Shown here: positions 1-7,742 of the stretch, piece after piece
Numbering within the stretch: position 1 is the first letter of the stretch
Layout: each line of letters opens with the position of its first letter
Source: an uncultured Oscillospiraceae bacterium
GTDB lineage: Bacteria > Bacillota > Clostridia > Oscillospirales > Ruminococcaceae
NCBI GenBank assembly: GCA_910579175.1
Contig: CAJTTB010000010.1
Location: 31,454 to 95,453, forward strand
Length of the DNA: 64,000 nucleotides
Direction of reading: 5' to 3'
Made by a program: the position numbers and the translations under genes
Notes under the pieces: generated by a model
Database searches by the model: none
Told to the model about the DNA's origin: nothing
The model's input: only the letters and a program-made list of their open reading frames with translations

Positions 1-383
1 ACTTTAGATCATTGTTATTTTTTATTACGAGCTGCTGACCACAGTCAAGCGTATCGGCGAGTAACAAAAAAATATACCTTTTATTCCTGTGCCCACAGGC
101 GCACTTTAGATCATTGTTATTTTTTATTACGAGCTGCTGACCACAGTCAAGCGTATCAGAGAGTAACAAAAAATATACCTTTTATTCCTGTGCCCGCAGG
201 CGCACTTTAGATCATTGTTATTTTTTATTACGAGCTGCTGACCACAGTCAAGCGTATCAGAGAGTAACAAAAAATATACCTTTTATTCCTGTGCCCGCAG
301 GCGCACTTTAGATCATTGTTATTTTTTATTACGAGCTGCTGACCACAGTCAAGCGTATCAGAGAGTAACAAAAAATATACCTT
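1..383. repeat. Tandem array of ~101-bp repeat units (four copies)
   Basis: Four near-identical units begin at 1, 103, 204 and 305, each opening with ACTTTAGATCATTG and ending in AACAAAAAATATACCTTTT; the last breaks off near 383 and the first is cut by the window edge. Copies differ by only a few substitutions (for example ATCGGCG versus ATCAGAG), so the amplification is recent or homogenised. Each junction can fold through GTGC...GCAC around the CCTGTGCCC segment. A diverged inverted copy lies at 39884-39985. There is no coding frame and there are no variable spacers, so it is not a CRISPR array. Confidence 0.9.
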
Positions 384-409
384 TTTTATTTTCTACTTAA
401 AAAACAGTA

Positions 410-976
410 CTATACGATTTCATCTGACTGTGCAATCAAATCACGCGCTTGCATCAATGCAAATCCCAAACAATTCAATCCTTTCCAAGCGGTTGGATTT
501 TCTATCTGTGGATTGCTTTTTGACATTCCAATTCCCCAAATACGATCACGTGGGCTTGCTTCTACCAAAACCCGATCTTTTGTAGAGAGTAAAAATGCCT
601 TTAATTCTGGATTTTGAGAAAACTTAGCACAGTTTCCCTCTACCACAATCCGCATGCGATGTTGTTTCCAAATCTTGTCTGAAAAATTTACAATCTCTCT
701 GCCTAGGCGCTTGTATTCACCTGGATGGTTTGCTTCCATAATCCGTTTAAAAATTTTTTCATCTTTAAATAACAATGCCTTTTGTGCCATCATATACTGT
801 TCTGCTGTGTGATATGTTCTGTTTTTCACCTGAAAAGAACAATTCCACCATTGACTCAAACAACTCTCTGTAATCCTTCCATCACTTTCAGGTCGATGTC
901 CCCAAAAAAATACATACTTGATTGGGGTTCCCTGACGATACATTTCAAGCAATGTATCCATTGAATCGCATTTCAA
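410..976 (-). CDS. NADAR family protein (YbiA/RibX-like)
   Basis: The protein has the NADAR signature: GHRPESDGRITESCLSQWW near the N-terminus, HTAEQYMMAQKALLF in the middle, then LGREIVNF, KFSQN and the C-terminal ASPRDRIWGIG. Family members act as N-glycosidases on phosphorylated riboflavin intermediates (YbiA/RibX) or remove ADP-ribose from guanine as antidotes to DarT-type toxins; the sequence does not decide between them. An ATG at 991 lacks a ribosome site. The TTG at 976 follows GGAGGA by six bases and overlaps the upstream gene's TGA as TTGA, so that start was chosen and translational coupling to the HAD gene is likely. No DarT-like gene is adjacent. Confidence 0.85.
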   Translation of the reverse strand: MKCDSMDTLLEMYRQGTPIKYVFFWGHRPESDGRITESCLSQWWNCSFQVKNRTYHTAEQYMMAQKALLFKDEKIFKRIMEANHPGEYKRLGREIVNFSDKIWKQHRMRIVVEGNCAKFSQNPELKAFLLSTKDRVLVEASPRDRIWGIGMSKSNPQIENPTAWKGLNCLGFALMQARDLIAQSDEIV

Positions 977-1782
977 TCTAATTCCTCCCATTCTTCTGAA
1001 AATAGTTGTTGATAAATTACCTTCATCACGCCACCTTTATCATTGCTGGGCGCAATGTGATTGCCATATTGTCTCATATCATAATTGGCATTTTCCATGA
1101 CATAACTGTACTTTGCAGCCTGTAATAACTCAATATCGTTATAAAAGTCTCCAAATGCCATTGTCTCTTCCTTTTGAATCTGCAAGCGCTGTTGTAACAT
1201 CTTTAAAGCAGCTCCCTTGTTGACATCCGAAGACATGATATCCATCCAAACATCTCCAGAAACTGCAAAACAATAGCGATTTTCAAAATGTTTCCTCAAC
1301 AGTGGTTGAGAATGTAACATTGGGTTCTTTAAATCACAGATACTCGCTTTGACAATCTCATCTGGTACCTGATGTAAATCCTCTATGATATGTTGATTGA
1401 TATAATAATCATCTAAATCCTTTTGAAAAGCGCTGTCACATGGTCTATACCAAACGCCTTTTGTACCACAAAGTATCAATACAACATCAGATAATTGTTC
1501 GCAAATATCAATCAGTTCCATCAATTGAGTTCGGTCGATTGGATTCTGACAGAGAATCTCTCCCCGATGGAACACCATTCCCCCATTGTCACAGATAAAG
1601 TACATATCTTCTAATCCCTGTGCAAAATCTTGTTCCATCTTTGGGTAACTTCTTCCACTTGCTGCTGTAAAATAAACTCCTTGAGCTTTTAATCTCCTTA
1701 TCATCTGAAAAAAATGTTTGGGAATTTGCTTTTGAGAATTTAATAGCGTTCCGTCCATATCAGATGCAATTAATTTTATCAT
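973..1782 (-). CDS. Cof-type HAD-IIB family hydrolase
   Basis: A 269-residue protein starting MIKLIASDMDGTLLNS, which carries HAD motif I (Asp8 nucleophile, Asp10 acid/base). Motif II is at TAASGRS (about residue 40) and motif IV is GDFYNDIELL near residue 210. Length and motifs fit the Cof/YidA subgroup with a C2B cap, soluble phosphatases of sugar phosphates and cofactors such as PLP or FMN; the substrate is not predictable. The start has AAGGAG at good spacing. It overlaps the NADAR gene by the TTGA junction, so the two probably form one transcript. Confidence 0.92.
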   Translation of the reverse strand: MIKLIASDMDGTLLNSQKQIPKHFFQMIRRLKAQGVYFTAASGRSYPKMEQDFAQGLEDMYFICDNGGMVFHRGEILCQNPIDRTQLMELIDICEQLSDVVLILCGTKGVWYRPCDSAFQKDLDDYYINQHIIEDLHQVPDEIVKASICDLKNPMLHSQPLLRKHFENRYCFAVSGDVWMDIMSSDVNKGAALKMLQQRLQIQKEETMAFGDFYNDIELLQAAKYSYVMENANYDMRQYGNHIAPSNDKGGVMKVIYQQLFSEEWEELD

Positions 1783-1830
1783 AGTTACTCCTTACCCATC
1801 TTTGATTACTTTTCTATTGGATATCACGAC

Positions 1831-1861
1831 AAAAACAGGAGACTACTTAACAGTCTCCTGT
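1831..1861 (-). terminator. Rho-independent terminator of parA-parB
   Basis: Stem ACAGGAGACT / AGTCTCCTGT around a 7-base loop, followed on the minus strand by TTTTT. It begins six bases after the parB stop codon and separates parB from the HAD-NADAR pair. Confidence 0.85.
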
Positions 1862-1866
1862 CGTCT

Positions 1867-2736
1867 TTATCCATCTGCAAATAATCTTGTCAACTGTTCT
1901 CCTAATTCTTGTAAATCCTCTTTGCTATAAAAATCAATCACCAATGTTCCCTTTTTGTTCTTATCTTCATTGACCTTTACCATTCTGCCCAATTCATTTT
2001 GCAATGAAATTTCTATTTCGTCATAAAAGCTATCCCGTTGTTTGAATTTTTTCACCTTTGCATCTGATGCCATCTTTTGTGAAAGTCGTTCCACATCTCG
2101 AACAGTTAGGTTATCCCGAATAATTTTATCCGCTATCTGTTCCATTTCTTCTTCTGTCTCAAAAGATAAAATCGCCCGAGCATGTCCAGAAGACAATTCC
2201 CCTTTTCGCACCTGTTCTAATACCTTATCAGGAAGATTTAACAGACGCAACGCATTTGCGATGACAGGTCTTGATTTTCCCACACTTTTAGAGACGGTTT
2301 CCTGTGTAAAATTAAAGTGATTGATTAACTCCCGATAGCCCAACGCTTCTTCAATTGGGTTTAAATCCTCTCTTTGTAGATTTTCAATCAAAGCAATCTC
2401 TATTGTTTCTGTATCAGAAAGTTCCCGAATCACTACAGGGACTTCGGTTAAACCCACCATTCTGCTCGCACGATATCGGCGCTCTCCCGCAACAATCTGA
2501 TACATTCCAGAAGCTATCGGACGCACAATCAATGGCTGAATTACTCCATGCTCTCGAATAGAATCTGCCAACTGTTCCAATGCCGCTTGATCAAATTCCT
2601 TTCTTGGTTGATTTCGGTTTGGTTCAATTTCACTGATTCTCAAGGTATTGCGTTCTTCTGAAGATGGTGTACTATTATCCTCAAATAGTGCGTCTAATCC
2701 CTTTCCTAAAGCTGATTTTCTTGCCAACTCGTTCAT
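1867..2736 (-). CDS. parB: Chromosome partitioning protein ParB (Spo0J)
   Basis: A CTP-dependent DNA clamp that loads at parS, spreads along the origin region and recruits SMC; it partners ParA. Residues 9-18 (ALGKGLDALF) are the N-terminal motif that stimulates ParA ATPase. NRNQPRKEFD and the CTP-binding GERRYRAS (84-91) follow, then LIENLQREDLNPIEEA and an HTH around FTQETVSKSVGKSRPVIANALRLL that reads parS, and a short C-terminal dimer domain. The 289-residue length is normal. It lies 25 bases downstream of parA, in the same order as soj-spo0J in Bacillus. Confidence 0.96.
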   Translation of the reverse strand: MNELARKSALGKGLDALFEDNSTPSSEERNTLRISEIEPNRNQPRKEFDQAALEQLADSIREHGVIQPLIVRPIASGMYQIVAGERRYRASRMVGLTEVPVVIRELSDTETIEIALIENLQREDLNPIEEALGYRELINHFNFTQETVSKSVGKSRPVIANALRLLNLPDKVLEQVRKGELSSGHARAILSFETEEEMEQIADKIIRDNLTVRDVERLSQKMASDAKVKKFKQRDSFYDEIEISLQNELGRMVKVNEDKNKKGTLVIDFYSKEDLQELGEQLTRLFADG

Positions 2737-2761
2737 CCTTTCTTATCCTTTATTCTTGTAT

Positions 2762-3529
2762 CTATTTTCGATTTTTTTTGATGATCTCTTTTGCCAAATC
2801 CAAATATGCTTGAGAGCCCTTTGAAATGCTGTCGTAATAGATGACCGGTTTTCCAAAGCTGGGCGCCTCAGATAAACGCACATTTCTAGGTATCACAGTT
2901 TTATAAACTCGATTGCTAAAAAACTTTTTGACTTCTTGTACCACTTGTATAGTTAAATTTAAACGACCATCATACATAGTCAACAATACTCCCTCAATAT
3001 CCAAAGAAGTATTGTATTTCTTTTTGACTTGTCGAATGGTTGCCATCAGTTGTGAAAGCCCCTCCAGTGCATAGTACTCACACTGTATTGGAATCAAAAC
3101 TGTATCGCAAAGACTCAGTGCATTCAGTGTTACCAATCCCAAAGAAGGCGGACAATCTATCAAAATATAATCATAATCTTCTTTTATCGAAATAATGCCT
3201 CTTTTTAAAATATTAATTCTATCCGGTAAATCAACCAACTCAATTTCTGCCCCTGCCAATTCCATATTGGCGGGAATCAAATCCAATTTCTGAAATTTTG
3301 TTTGTACAATAGTTTCTTTGGCGGTTTCTTCCCCAATCATAATATCGTAAGAGGATTTTATAACTTCCTTCTTATTTATCCCAAGCCCACTTGTTGCATT
3401 TCCTTGCGGGTCAATATCAATTAGCAATGTTTTCTTTTTATGCTTTCCCAATGATGCGGCAAGGTTTACAGAAGTAGTTGTCTTGCCAACGCCCCCCTTT
3501 TGGTTGGCAATTGCAATTATTTTTCCCAT
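2762..3529 (-). CDS. parA: ParA family ATPase (Soj)
   Basis: A Walker-type ATPase that, with ParB, drives origin segregation and in Bacillus also modulates DnaA. The deviant Walker A is at the N-terminus (KGGVGKTTTSVNLA), with LLIDIDPQGNATSG following and the Walker B-type DYILIDCPPSLG in the middle; total length is about 255 residues. The ATG at 3529 has GGAGG six bases upstream, whereas the in-frame TTG at 3532 is too close. Two parS-like sites lie 84-141 bases upstream, consistent with ParB loading beside its own operon. Confidence 0.96.
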   Translation of the reverse strand: MGKIIAIANQKGGVGKTTTSVNLAASLGKHKKKTLLIDIDPQGNATSGLGINKKEVIKSSYDIMIGEETAKETIVQTKFQKLDLIPANMELAGAEIELVDLPDRINILKRGIISIKEDYDYILIDCPPSLGLVTLNALSLCDTVLIPIQCEYYALEGLSQLMATIRQVKKKYNTSLDIEGVLLTMYDGRLNLTIQVVQEVKKFFSNRVYKTVIPRNVRLSEAPSFGKPVIYYDSISKGSQAYLDLAKEIIKKNRK

Positions 3530-3612
3530 CAATATCCTCCTCTTTTTCGCTTGTACTTACACTATTAGTATATCATACTTCGATATCATTGCAAATAGGA
3601 AAACCCGAAAAA

Positions 3613-3628
3613 TGTTTCATGTGAAACA
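3613..3628. promoter_or_regulatory. parS-like ParB-binding site 1
   Basis: TGTTTCATGTGAAACA matches the Bacillus parS consensus TGTTCCACGTGAAACA except at two central positions and keeps both arms GTTTCA/TGAAAC. It lies upstream of parA. Confidence 0.8.
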
Positions 3629-3654
3629 AAATAATCTTGTTCATATCTCTAAAA

Positions 3655-3670
3655 TGTTTCATGTGAAACA
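3655..3670. promoter_or_regulatory. parS-like ParB-binding site 2
   Basis: An exact second copy of TGTTTCATGTGAAACA, 42 bp (about four helical turns) from the first, so two ParB dimers would sit on the same face of the DNA. Confidence 0.8.
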
Positions 3671-3822
3671 TTGTTCGACAGCATTATCCTCATAAATGTA
3701 GTATACTGATTCTTTAGGATTTTATAAAGAGATAGCAATCGGTGGTATTGATTGCTATCTCCAGTTAGTTGATCATTTATTTTTCTTAATGCATTGCTTA
3801 TAAAATTATATTTTTACATAGC

Positions 3823-3851
3823 AAAAAGCGGAAAGGTTAATACCTTTCCGC
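3823..3851 (-). terminator. Terminator of noc
   Basis: Stem GCGGAAAGG / CCTTTCCGC with a six-base loop, followed on the minus strand by TTTTTGC. It lies 78 bases downstream of the noc stop codon. Confidence 0.85.
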
Positions 3852-3928
3852 CGATGCCACGGGAAATAAAATGATTATTTATCATCAAAGTACCTCGGTG
3901 TAATACCGGTTCAAGCAGATACCCTGAA

Positions 3929-4729
3929 TCAACTGGATTTTATTGGAATACGCACAACGTATTCAATGCAGTCCTCCTGCTCATGCTTTTCGCTTGTGGC
4001 AGGAATTCCTGCGTCTTTCATCACCTTAATCGCCTTGTTGATGGTATTTAAAAACAAACGCACATCTTTAATAATTGGCACTGTTCTTCTTCTCGGTTTT
4101 ATTTTAAACAATGAGGCAATATAATCTTCTGTCTGTGCTACATTTAGACCACGACGCTCTACCTCTTCAATGGTCTTTTTCCGCAATTCCAAATCGTCTA
4201 ACTTTAATAAAGCTCTGGCATGCCGTTCGGTAAGCTGATGTTTTAAAATCAATTGTCGCTCTTCCTCGTTGAGTTTTAACAGTCTTAATTTATTCGCCAC
4301 CGTCGATTGTGCCATGCCCAACTTTACTGCCGCTTCCTCTTGGGTCACGCCCCATTCTGCAATCAATTTTTTTAATGCTAGAGCTTGTTCAAATACATTC
4401 AAATCTTCACGGTGAATATTTTCAATCAATGCCAATACAGCAGATTCACGTTCACTTCGTTCCATAATAATACACTCTACGGATTCATGTCCCAAAAGTG
4501 TACAAGCTCTCAATCTTCTTTCACCAGAAATCAGTTCATAAAATCCTTTACTATCCTTTCGAACTGTCAATGGTTGTAACAATCCATTTTCTTGAATACT
4601 CTGTGCCAATATATTCAGTTGTTCTTCTGAAAAATTCGTTCTTGGCTGTGACGGATTGGTTTGAATACTTTGAATGGGAAGCAATACAACTCGATTGACA
4701 ACTCTTTCCTTTTTTAGCCCTAATCCCAT
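3929..4729 (-). CDS. noc: Nucleoid occlusion protein Noc (ParB paralogue)
   Basis: A 266-residue ParB-family protein distinct from the neighbouring ParB. It has the box NPSQPRTNFSEEQL, the CTP-binding GERRLRACTLLG (about 69-80), LIENIHREDLNVFEQALALKKLI and an HTH around GVTQEEAAVKLGMAQSTVANKLRLL. Its place between rsmG and parA is that of Bacillus noc, a CTP-dependent membrane-tethering clamp that blocks Z-ring assembly over the nucleoid. The extreme N-terminus (MGLGLKKERVVNRVVLLPI) is short and basic-amphipathic, as expected for the Noc membrane-targeting helix. AAAGGGG precedes the ATG. A second ParB for segregation is the less likely alternative. Confidence 0.88.
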   Translation of the reverse strand: MGLGLKKERVVNRVVLLPIQSIQTNPSQPRTNFSEEQLNILAQSIQENGLLQPLTVRKDSKGFYELISGERRLRACTLLGHESVECIIMERSERESAVLALIENIHREDLNVFEQALALKKLIAEWGVTQEEAAVKLGMAQSTVANKLRLLKLNEEERQLILKHQLTERHARALLKLDDLELRKKTIEEVERRGLNVAQTEDYIASLFKIKPRRRTVPIIKDVRLFLNTINKAIKVMKDAGIPATSEKHEQEDCIEYVVRIPIKSS

Positions 4730-4803
4730 ATAATTCCCCTTTCTTTTTAATCCTCCATTTTGTTCTATTCCCTCGTGTGCTATACTTAATATACCACATA
4801 TAA

Positions 4804-4857
4804 GAAAAAAATACCAGTATTTTCCTTCAACGTTTTTCGCTAGAAAATACCGGTATT
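4804..4857 (-). terminator. Terminator of mnmG-rsmG
   Basis: A 15-bp stem AATACCAGTATTTTC / GAAAATACCGGTATT with one A-C mismatch and a 17-base loop, followed on the minus strand by TTTTTTTCTT. It lies just after rsmG and before noc. Confidence 0.85.
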
Positions 4858-4872
4858 CTAAAGATTCTCCAT

Positions 4873-5586
4873 TTATTGGAGTGGTTGTTTTTTTATTTTT
4901 GCAGAAATTCTAGGATATCTTGTAGGAGTCTGCGATATCTTTTTGATAACAACAATTCCGCGTTTGTTTTCCCCAGGCAATACTATCTTTTCTATCCGTT
5001 GAATTTCTCCGCCCATCAGTTTGATTGCCTTTTTAGATTCTTCTAACTCCTGTTCGATATCAAACCCCTTTAATGCAACAAAATAACCACCTAATTTTAC
5101 AAAAGGCAAGCAATACTCTGAAAGCTCCCTAAGATGTGCTACTGCTCTTGCCGTAGCGATATCAAATACCTCTCGATATTTGGATTGTTTGCCTCCATCT
5201 TCTGCCCTGCTGTGAATACAGTCAGCGGAAATATGCAATTGCTCTGCCAATTGTTGTAAAAATACGATGCGCTTATTTAAACTGTCCATCATGGTCAATT
5301 GAATATCATTGCGCACAATTTTACAAGGTACAGATGGAAACCCTGCACCAGTGCCCACATCAATCATACGAGCATGTTGGGGAACTTCCATAATAGACAA
5401 TAACAATAAACTATCTAAAAAGTGTTTGATACAGATTTCATCTGGTTGCACAATGGCAGTCAAATTGATTTTTTCATTCCATTCTACCAGAAATTTGGCA
5501 TAACAGTCAAATTGTTCTAATTGTTCTGATGTTAAATCAAATCCATATGCCTTTGCATGTTTTAGCAAATATTCTTGAGAAATCAT
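4873..5586 (-). CDS. rsmG: 16S rRNA (guanine527-N7)-methyltransferase RsmG
   Basis: A SAM-dependent enzyme (GidB) that methylates G527 in the 530 loop of 16S rRNA; its loss gives low-level streptomycin resistance in other bacteria. It shows NLTAI near residue 40, the substrate loop KHFLDSLLLL, the SAM-binding IDVGTGAGFPS and the family-typical ATARAVAHLRELSEY. The ATG at 5586 overlaps the mnmG stop as ATGA and has AGGGGG upstream; an upstream in-frame start would run into mnmG. The C-terminus is basic (KIKKQPLQ). Confidence 0.95.
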   Translation of the reverse strand: MISQEYLLKHAKAYGFDLTSEQLEQFDCYAKFLVEWNEKINLTAIVQPDEICIKHFLDSLLLLSIMEVPQHARMIDVGTGAGFPSVPCKIVRNDIQLTMMDSLNKRIVFLQQLAEQLHISADCIHSRAEDGGKQSKYREVFDIATARAVAHLRELSEYCLPFVKLGGYFVALKGFDIEQELEESKKAIKLMGGEIQRIEKIVLPGENKRGIVVIKKISQTPTRYPRISAKIKKQPLQ

Positions 5587-7481
5587 ACTGTTTCCCCCTG
5601 TTTTTTCTGATGAGCTTGCTGTTCCAGCCAAATTAGCAATACTGAAATATCCGCAGGGCTTACCCCTGAAATTCTAGAAGCCTGTCCAATATTGAGTGGC
5701 TTTATCTTCTTCAACTTTTCAATTGCTTCCAACCGCAATCCAGAAATACTTTGATAATCCAAATCCACAGGTAGTAACTTGCCTTCCATCTTTCTCATTT
5801 CCTCCACCTGTGCCATCTGTTTTTTGATATATCCCTCATATTTGATTTCGATTTCTACCTGTTCTTGAATCTCTCTGGAATAATTCGGGAAATTATGGTC
5901 AAATTTAGCTAAATCTTCATATTTCATTTGGGGTCTACGAATCAATTCTGCTGCTTTTTGTCCAGTTACCATGGCAGATGTTCCACGTGAAACAAGAATT
6001 TGATTTAATTCCTCCGATGGAGCAATAGTAGTCTTGGTCAGGCGCTTGATTTCCTTGGTAATTTTTTCTATTTTCTCACAAAATTTTCTATATCGCTGCT
6101 CAGAAATCAATCCCAACTCATACCCCAGTGGTGTCAAACGCTTATCCGCATTGTCCTGACGCAATATCAAACGATATTCACTGCGAGAAGTCATCATACG
6201 ATAAGGATCTGAACAACCCTTTACTGTAATATCATCAATCAGCGTACCAATATAGGAACTGGCACGGTCCAATACAAATGGAGGTTTTTTTTGTATCTGC
6301 AATGCTGCATTGATTCCTGCGATCAATCCCTGTGCCGCTGCTTCCTCATAACCAGAAGTCCCATTAAATTGACCCGCTCCATACAATCCTTTCACTGCTT
6401 TAAATTCCAATGTTGGCAACAACTCTTGTGGATCACAACAGTCATATTCAATTGCATAGGCATTTCGCATCACTTCTATCTGTTCAAATCCTTCAATGGT
6501 TCTCAAAAATGCAAGTTGAACATCTTCTGGTAACGAAGAACTCATGCCCTGCAAATACATTTCATCGGTGTCAATCCCCATTGGTTCTACAAATAACTGA
6601 TGTCGGGATTTATCTGCAAAACGCACAATTTTATCTTCAATGCTGGGGCAGTAACGCGGACCAATCCCCTCAATCCTTCCACTATATAGAGGAGAACGAT
6701 GAAGATTATCCAAAATCACTTGATGTGTCTTTAAATTGGTATAGGCAATATGACATGCTACTTGATTTTCCAGTTCTTGGGTTGTTGTAAAGGAAAACGG
6801 CGTAATGGGTTCATCGCCTTGTTGCGGCTCCAGTTTGGAAAAGTCAATACTTCTGCGGTGAACACGAGAAGGCGTTCCCGTTTTAAAACGGCGGATGGTA
6901 ATACCAAGCTCTTGCAGGCGATCGGTCAATCCAATGGATGGCAAACTGGAATCTGGTCCACTGGAATAAGATACCTCTCCCACATGAATCATTCCCCGCT
7001 GATAGGTGCCGCTACAGACAATCGCCGCCTTTACCTGATATACCGTTCCCAACTTTGTAATTACCTGTGTCAAAGCACCATCATCTGAAAGAGCAATATC
7101 TACAATCTCATCTTGCTTGATATATAAGTTTTGTTGTTGTTCCAATGCTGTCTTCATATAGTGATGATAGGCACGTCGATCTGACTGTACCCGCAAACTG
7201 TGCACCGCTGGTCCCTTTCCACGATTTAACATACGGCTTTGTAAAAAAGTGCGGTCCGCTGCCTTTCCCATCTCTCCCCCCAATGCGTCAATTTCACGCA
7301 CCAGATGACCTTTGGCAGTCCCTCCAATGGAAGGATTACAAGGCATATTGGCAATTGCGTCTAAGCTCAAAGTAAATATGATTGTCTTGACGCCCAGTCG
7401 AGCCGCCGCCAATGCCGCTTCTACCCCTGCATGACCTGCTCCTATTACCGCTATTTCATAATCTGCTATCACACCATTCAT
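5583..7481 (-). CDS. mnmG: tRNA uridine-5-carboxymethylaminomethyl modification enzyme MnmG
   Basis: A 632-residue FAD protein (GidA) that works with MnmE to install cmnm5 on U34 of tRNAs. The dinucleotide-binding motif GAGHAGVEAALAAARLG lies within the first 30 residues, followed by NPSIGGTAKGHLVREIDALGG and MLNRGKGPAVHSLR; the second signature GLYGAGQFNGTSGYEEAAAQG is near residue 370. The C-terminal domain ends in ISGVSPADISVLLIWLEQ. An exact Bacillus-type parS lies inside the gene. Normally mnmE sits immediately upstream; here 2.3 kb of foreign-looking DNA separates them. Confidence 0.97.
   Translation of the reverse strand: MNGVIADYEIAVIGAGHAGVEAALAAARLGVKTIIFTLSLDAIANMPCNPSIGGTAKGHLVREIDALGGEMGKAADRTFLQSRMLNRGKGPAVHSLRVQSDRRAYHHYMKTALEQQQNLYIKQDEIVDIALSDDGALTQVITKLGTVYQVKAAIVCSGTYQRGMIHVGEVSYSSGPDSSLPSIGLTDRLQELGITIRRFKTGTPSRVHRRSIDFSKLEPQQGDEPITPFSFTTTQELENQVACHIAYTNLKTHQVILDNLHRSPLYSGRIEGIGPRYCPSIEDKIVRFADKSRHQLFVEPMGIDTDEMYLQGMSSSLPEDVQLAFLRTIEGFEQIEVMRNAYAIEYDCCDPQELLPTLEFKAVKGLYGAGQFNGTSGYEEAAAQGLIAGINAALQIQKKPPFVLDRASSYIGTLIDDITVKGCSDPYRMMTSRSEYRLILRQDNADKRLTPLGYELGLISEQRYRKFCEKIEKITKEIKRLTKTTIAPSEELNQILVSRGTSAMVTGQKAAELIRRPQMKYEDLAKFDHNFPNYSREIQEQVEIEIKYEGYIKKQMAQVEEMRKMEGKLLPVDLDYQSISGLRLEAIEKLKKIKPLNIGQASRISGVSPADISVLLIWLEQQAHQKKQGETV
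5979..5994. promoter_or_regulatory. parS site inside mnmG
   Basis: TGTTCCACGTGAAACA is identical to the Bacillus subtilis parS consensus, with no mismatch. It lies in the coding sequence around the Ser-Arg-Gly-Thr codons of mnmG. ParB from this locus would be expected to load here. Confidence 0.9.
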
Positions 7482-7742
7482 TGATTAACCAGCTTTCCTT
7501 TCTACTCATTTCTATTATCATTTATCAATTGGTATCACACAATTTTATAGACTTTTCATTGTGCTGTATCATAGTTGTTTCTATCTTTTATAAATATCCA
7601 TTGCTGTTATTTCTCTTATTATGGATTGATGTTTTTTATCACTCTTTTATTATAACAAATCCTTATAGATTGACAATATATTTTTCTCAGTATTGTAAAA
7701 GGCATACAGATTTTTCCTAACTGTGAAATCTCACCCAGGCTC

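Larger units (their letters stand above)
3530..3928. promoter_or_regulatory. parA-noc intergenic region
   Basis: A 399-bp gap holding two parS-like palindromes (3613-3628 and 3655-3670), a 10-bp-stem hairpin at 3730-3760 (GATAGCAATC / GATTGCTATC) and the noc terminator at 3823-3851. The promoter for parA-parB must lie here, but no clear -35/-10 pair was found. The 3730 hairpin lacks a good U-tract on either strand. Confidence 0.6.

Noticed and set aside
1..383. CRISPR array
   Set aside because: The 101-bp units repeat without unique spacers of constant length, and no cas gene is near.
3858..3871. Noc-binding site resembling ATTTCCCGGGAAAT
   Set aside because: Only the left half matches (minus strand ATTTCCCGTGGCAT); three mismatches in 14 make it too weak to call.
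6410..6790. Plus-strand 126-codon frame over mnmG
   Set aside because: Antisense to a highly conserved gene, composition rich in Cys/Leu/Gln as expected of a shadow frame.
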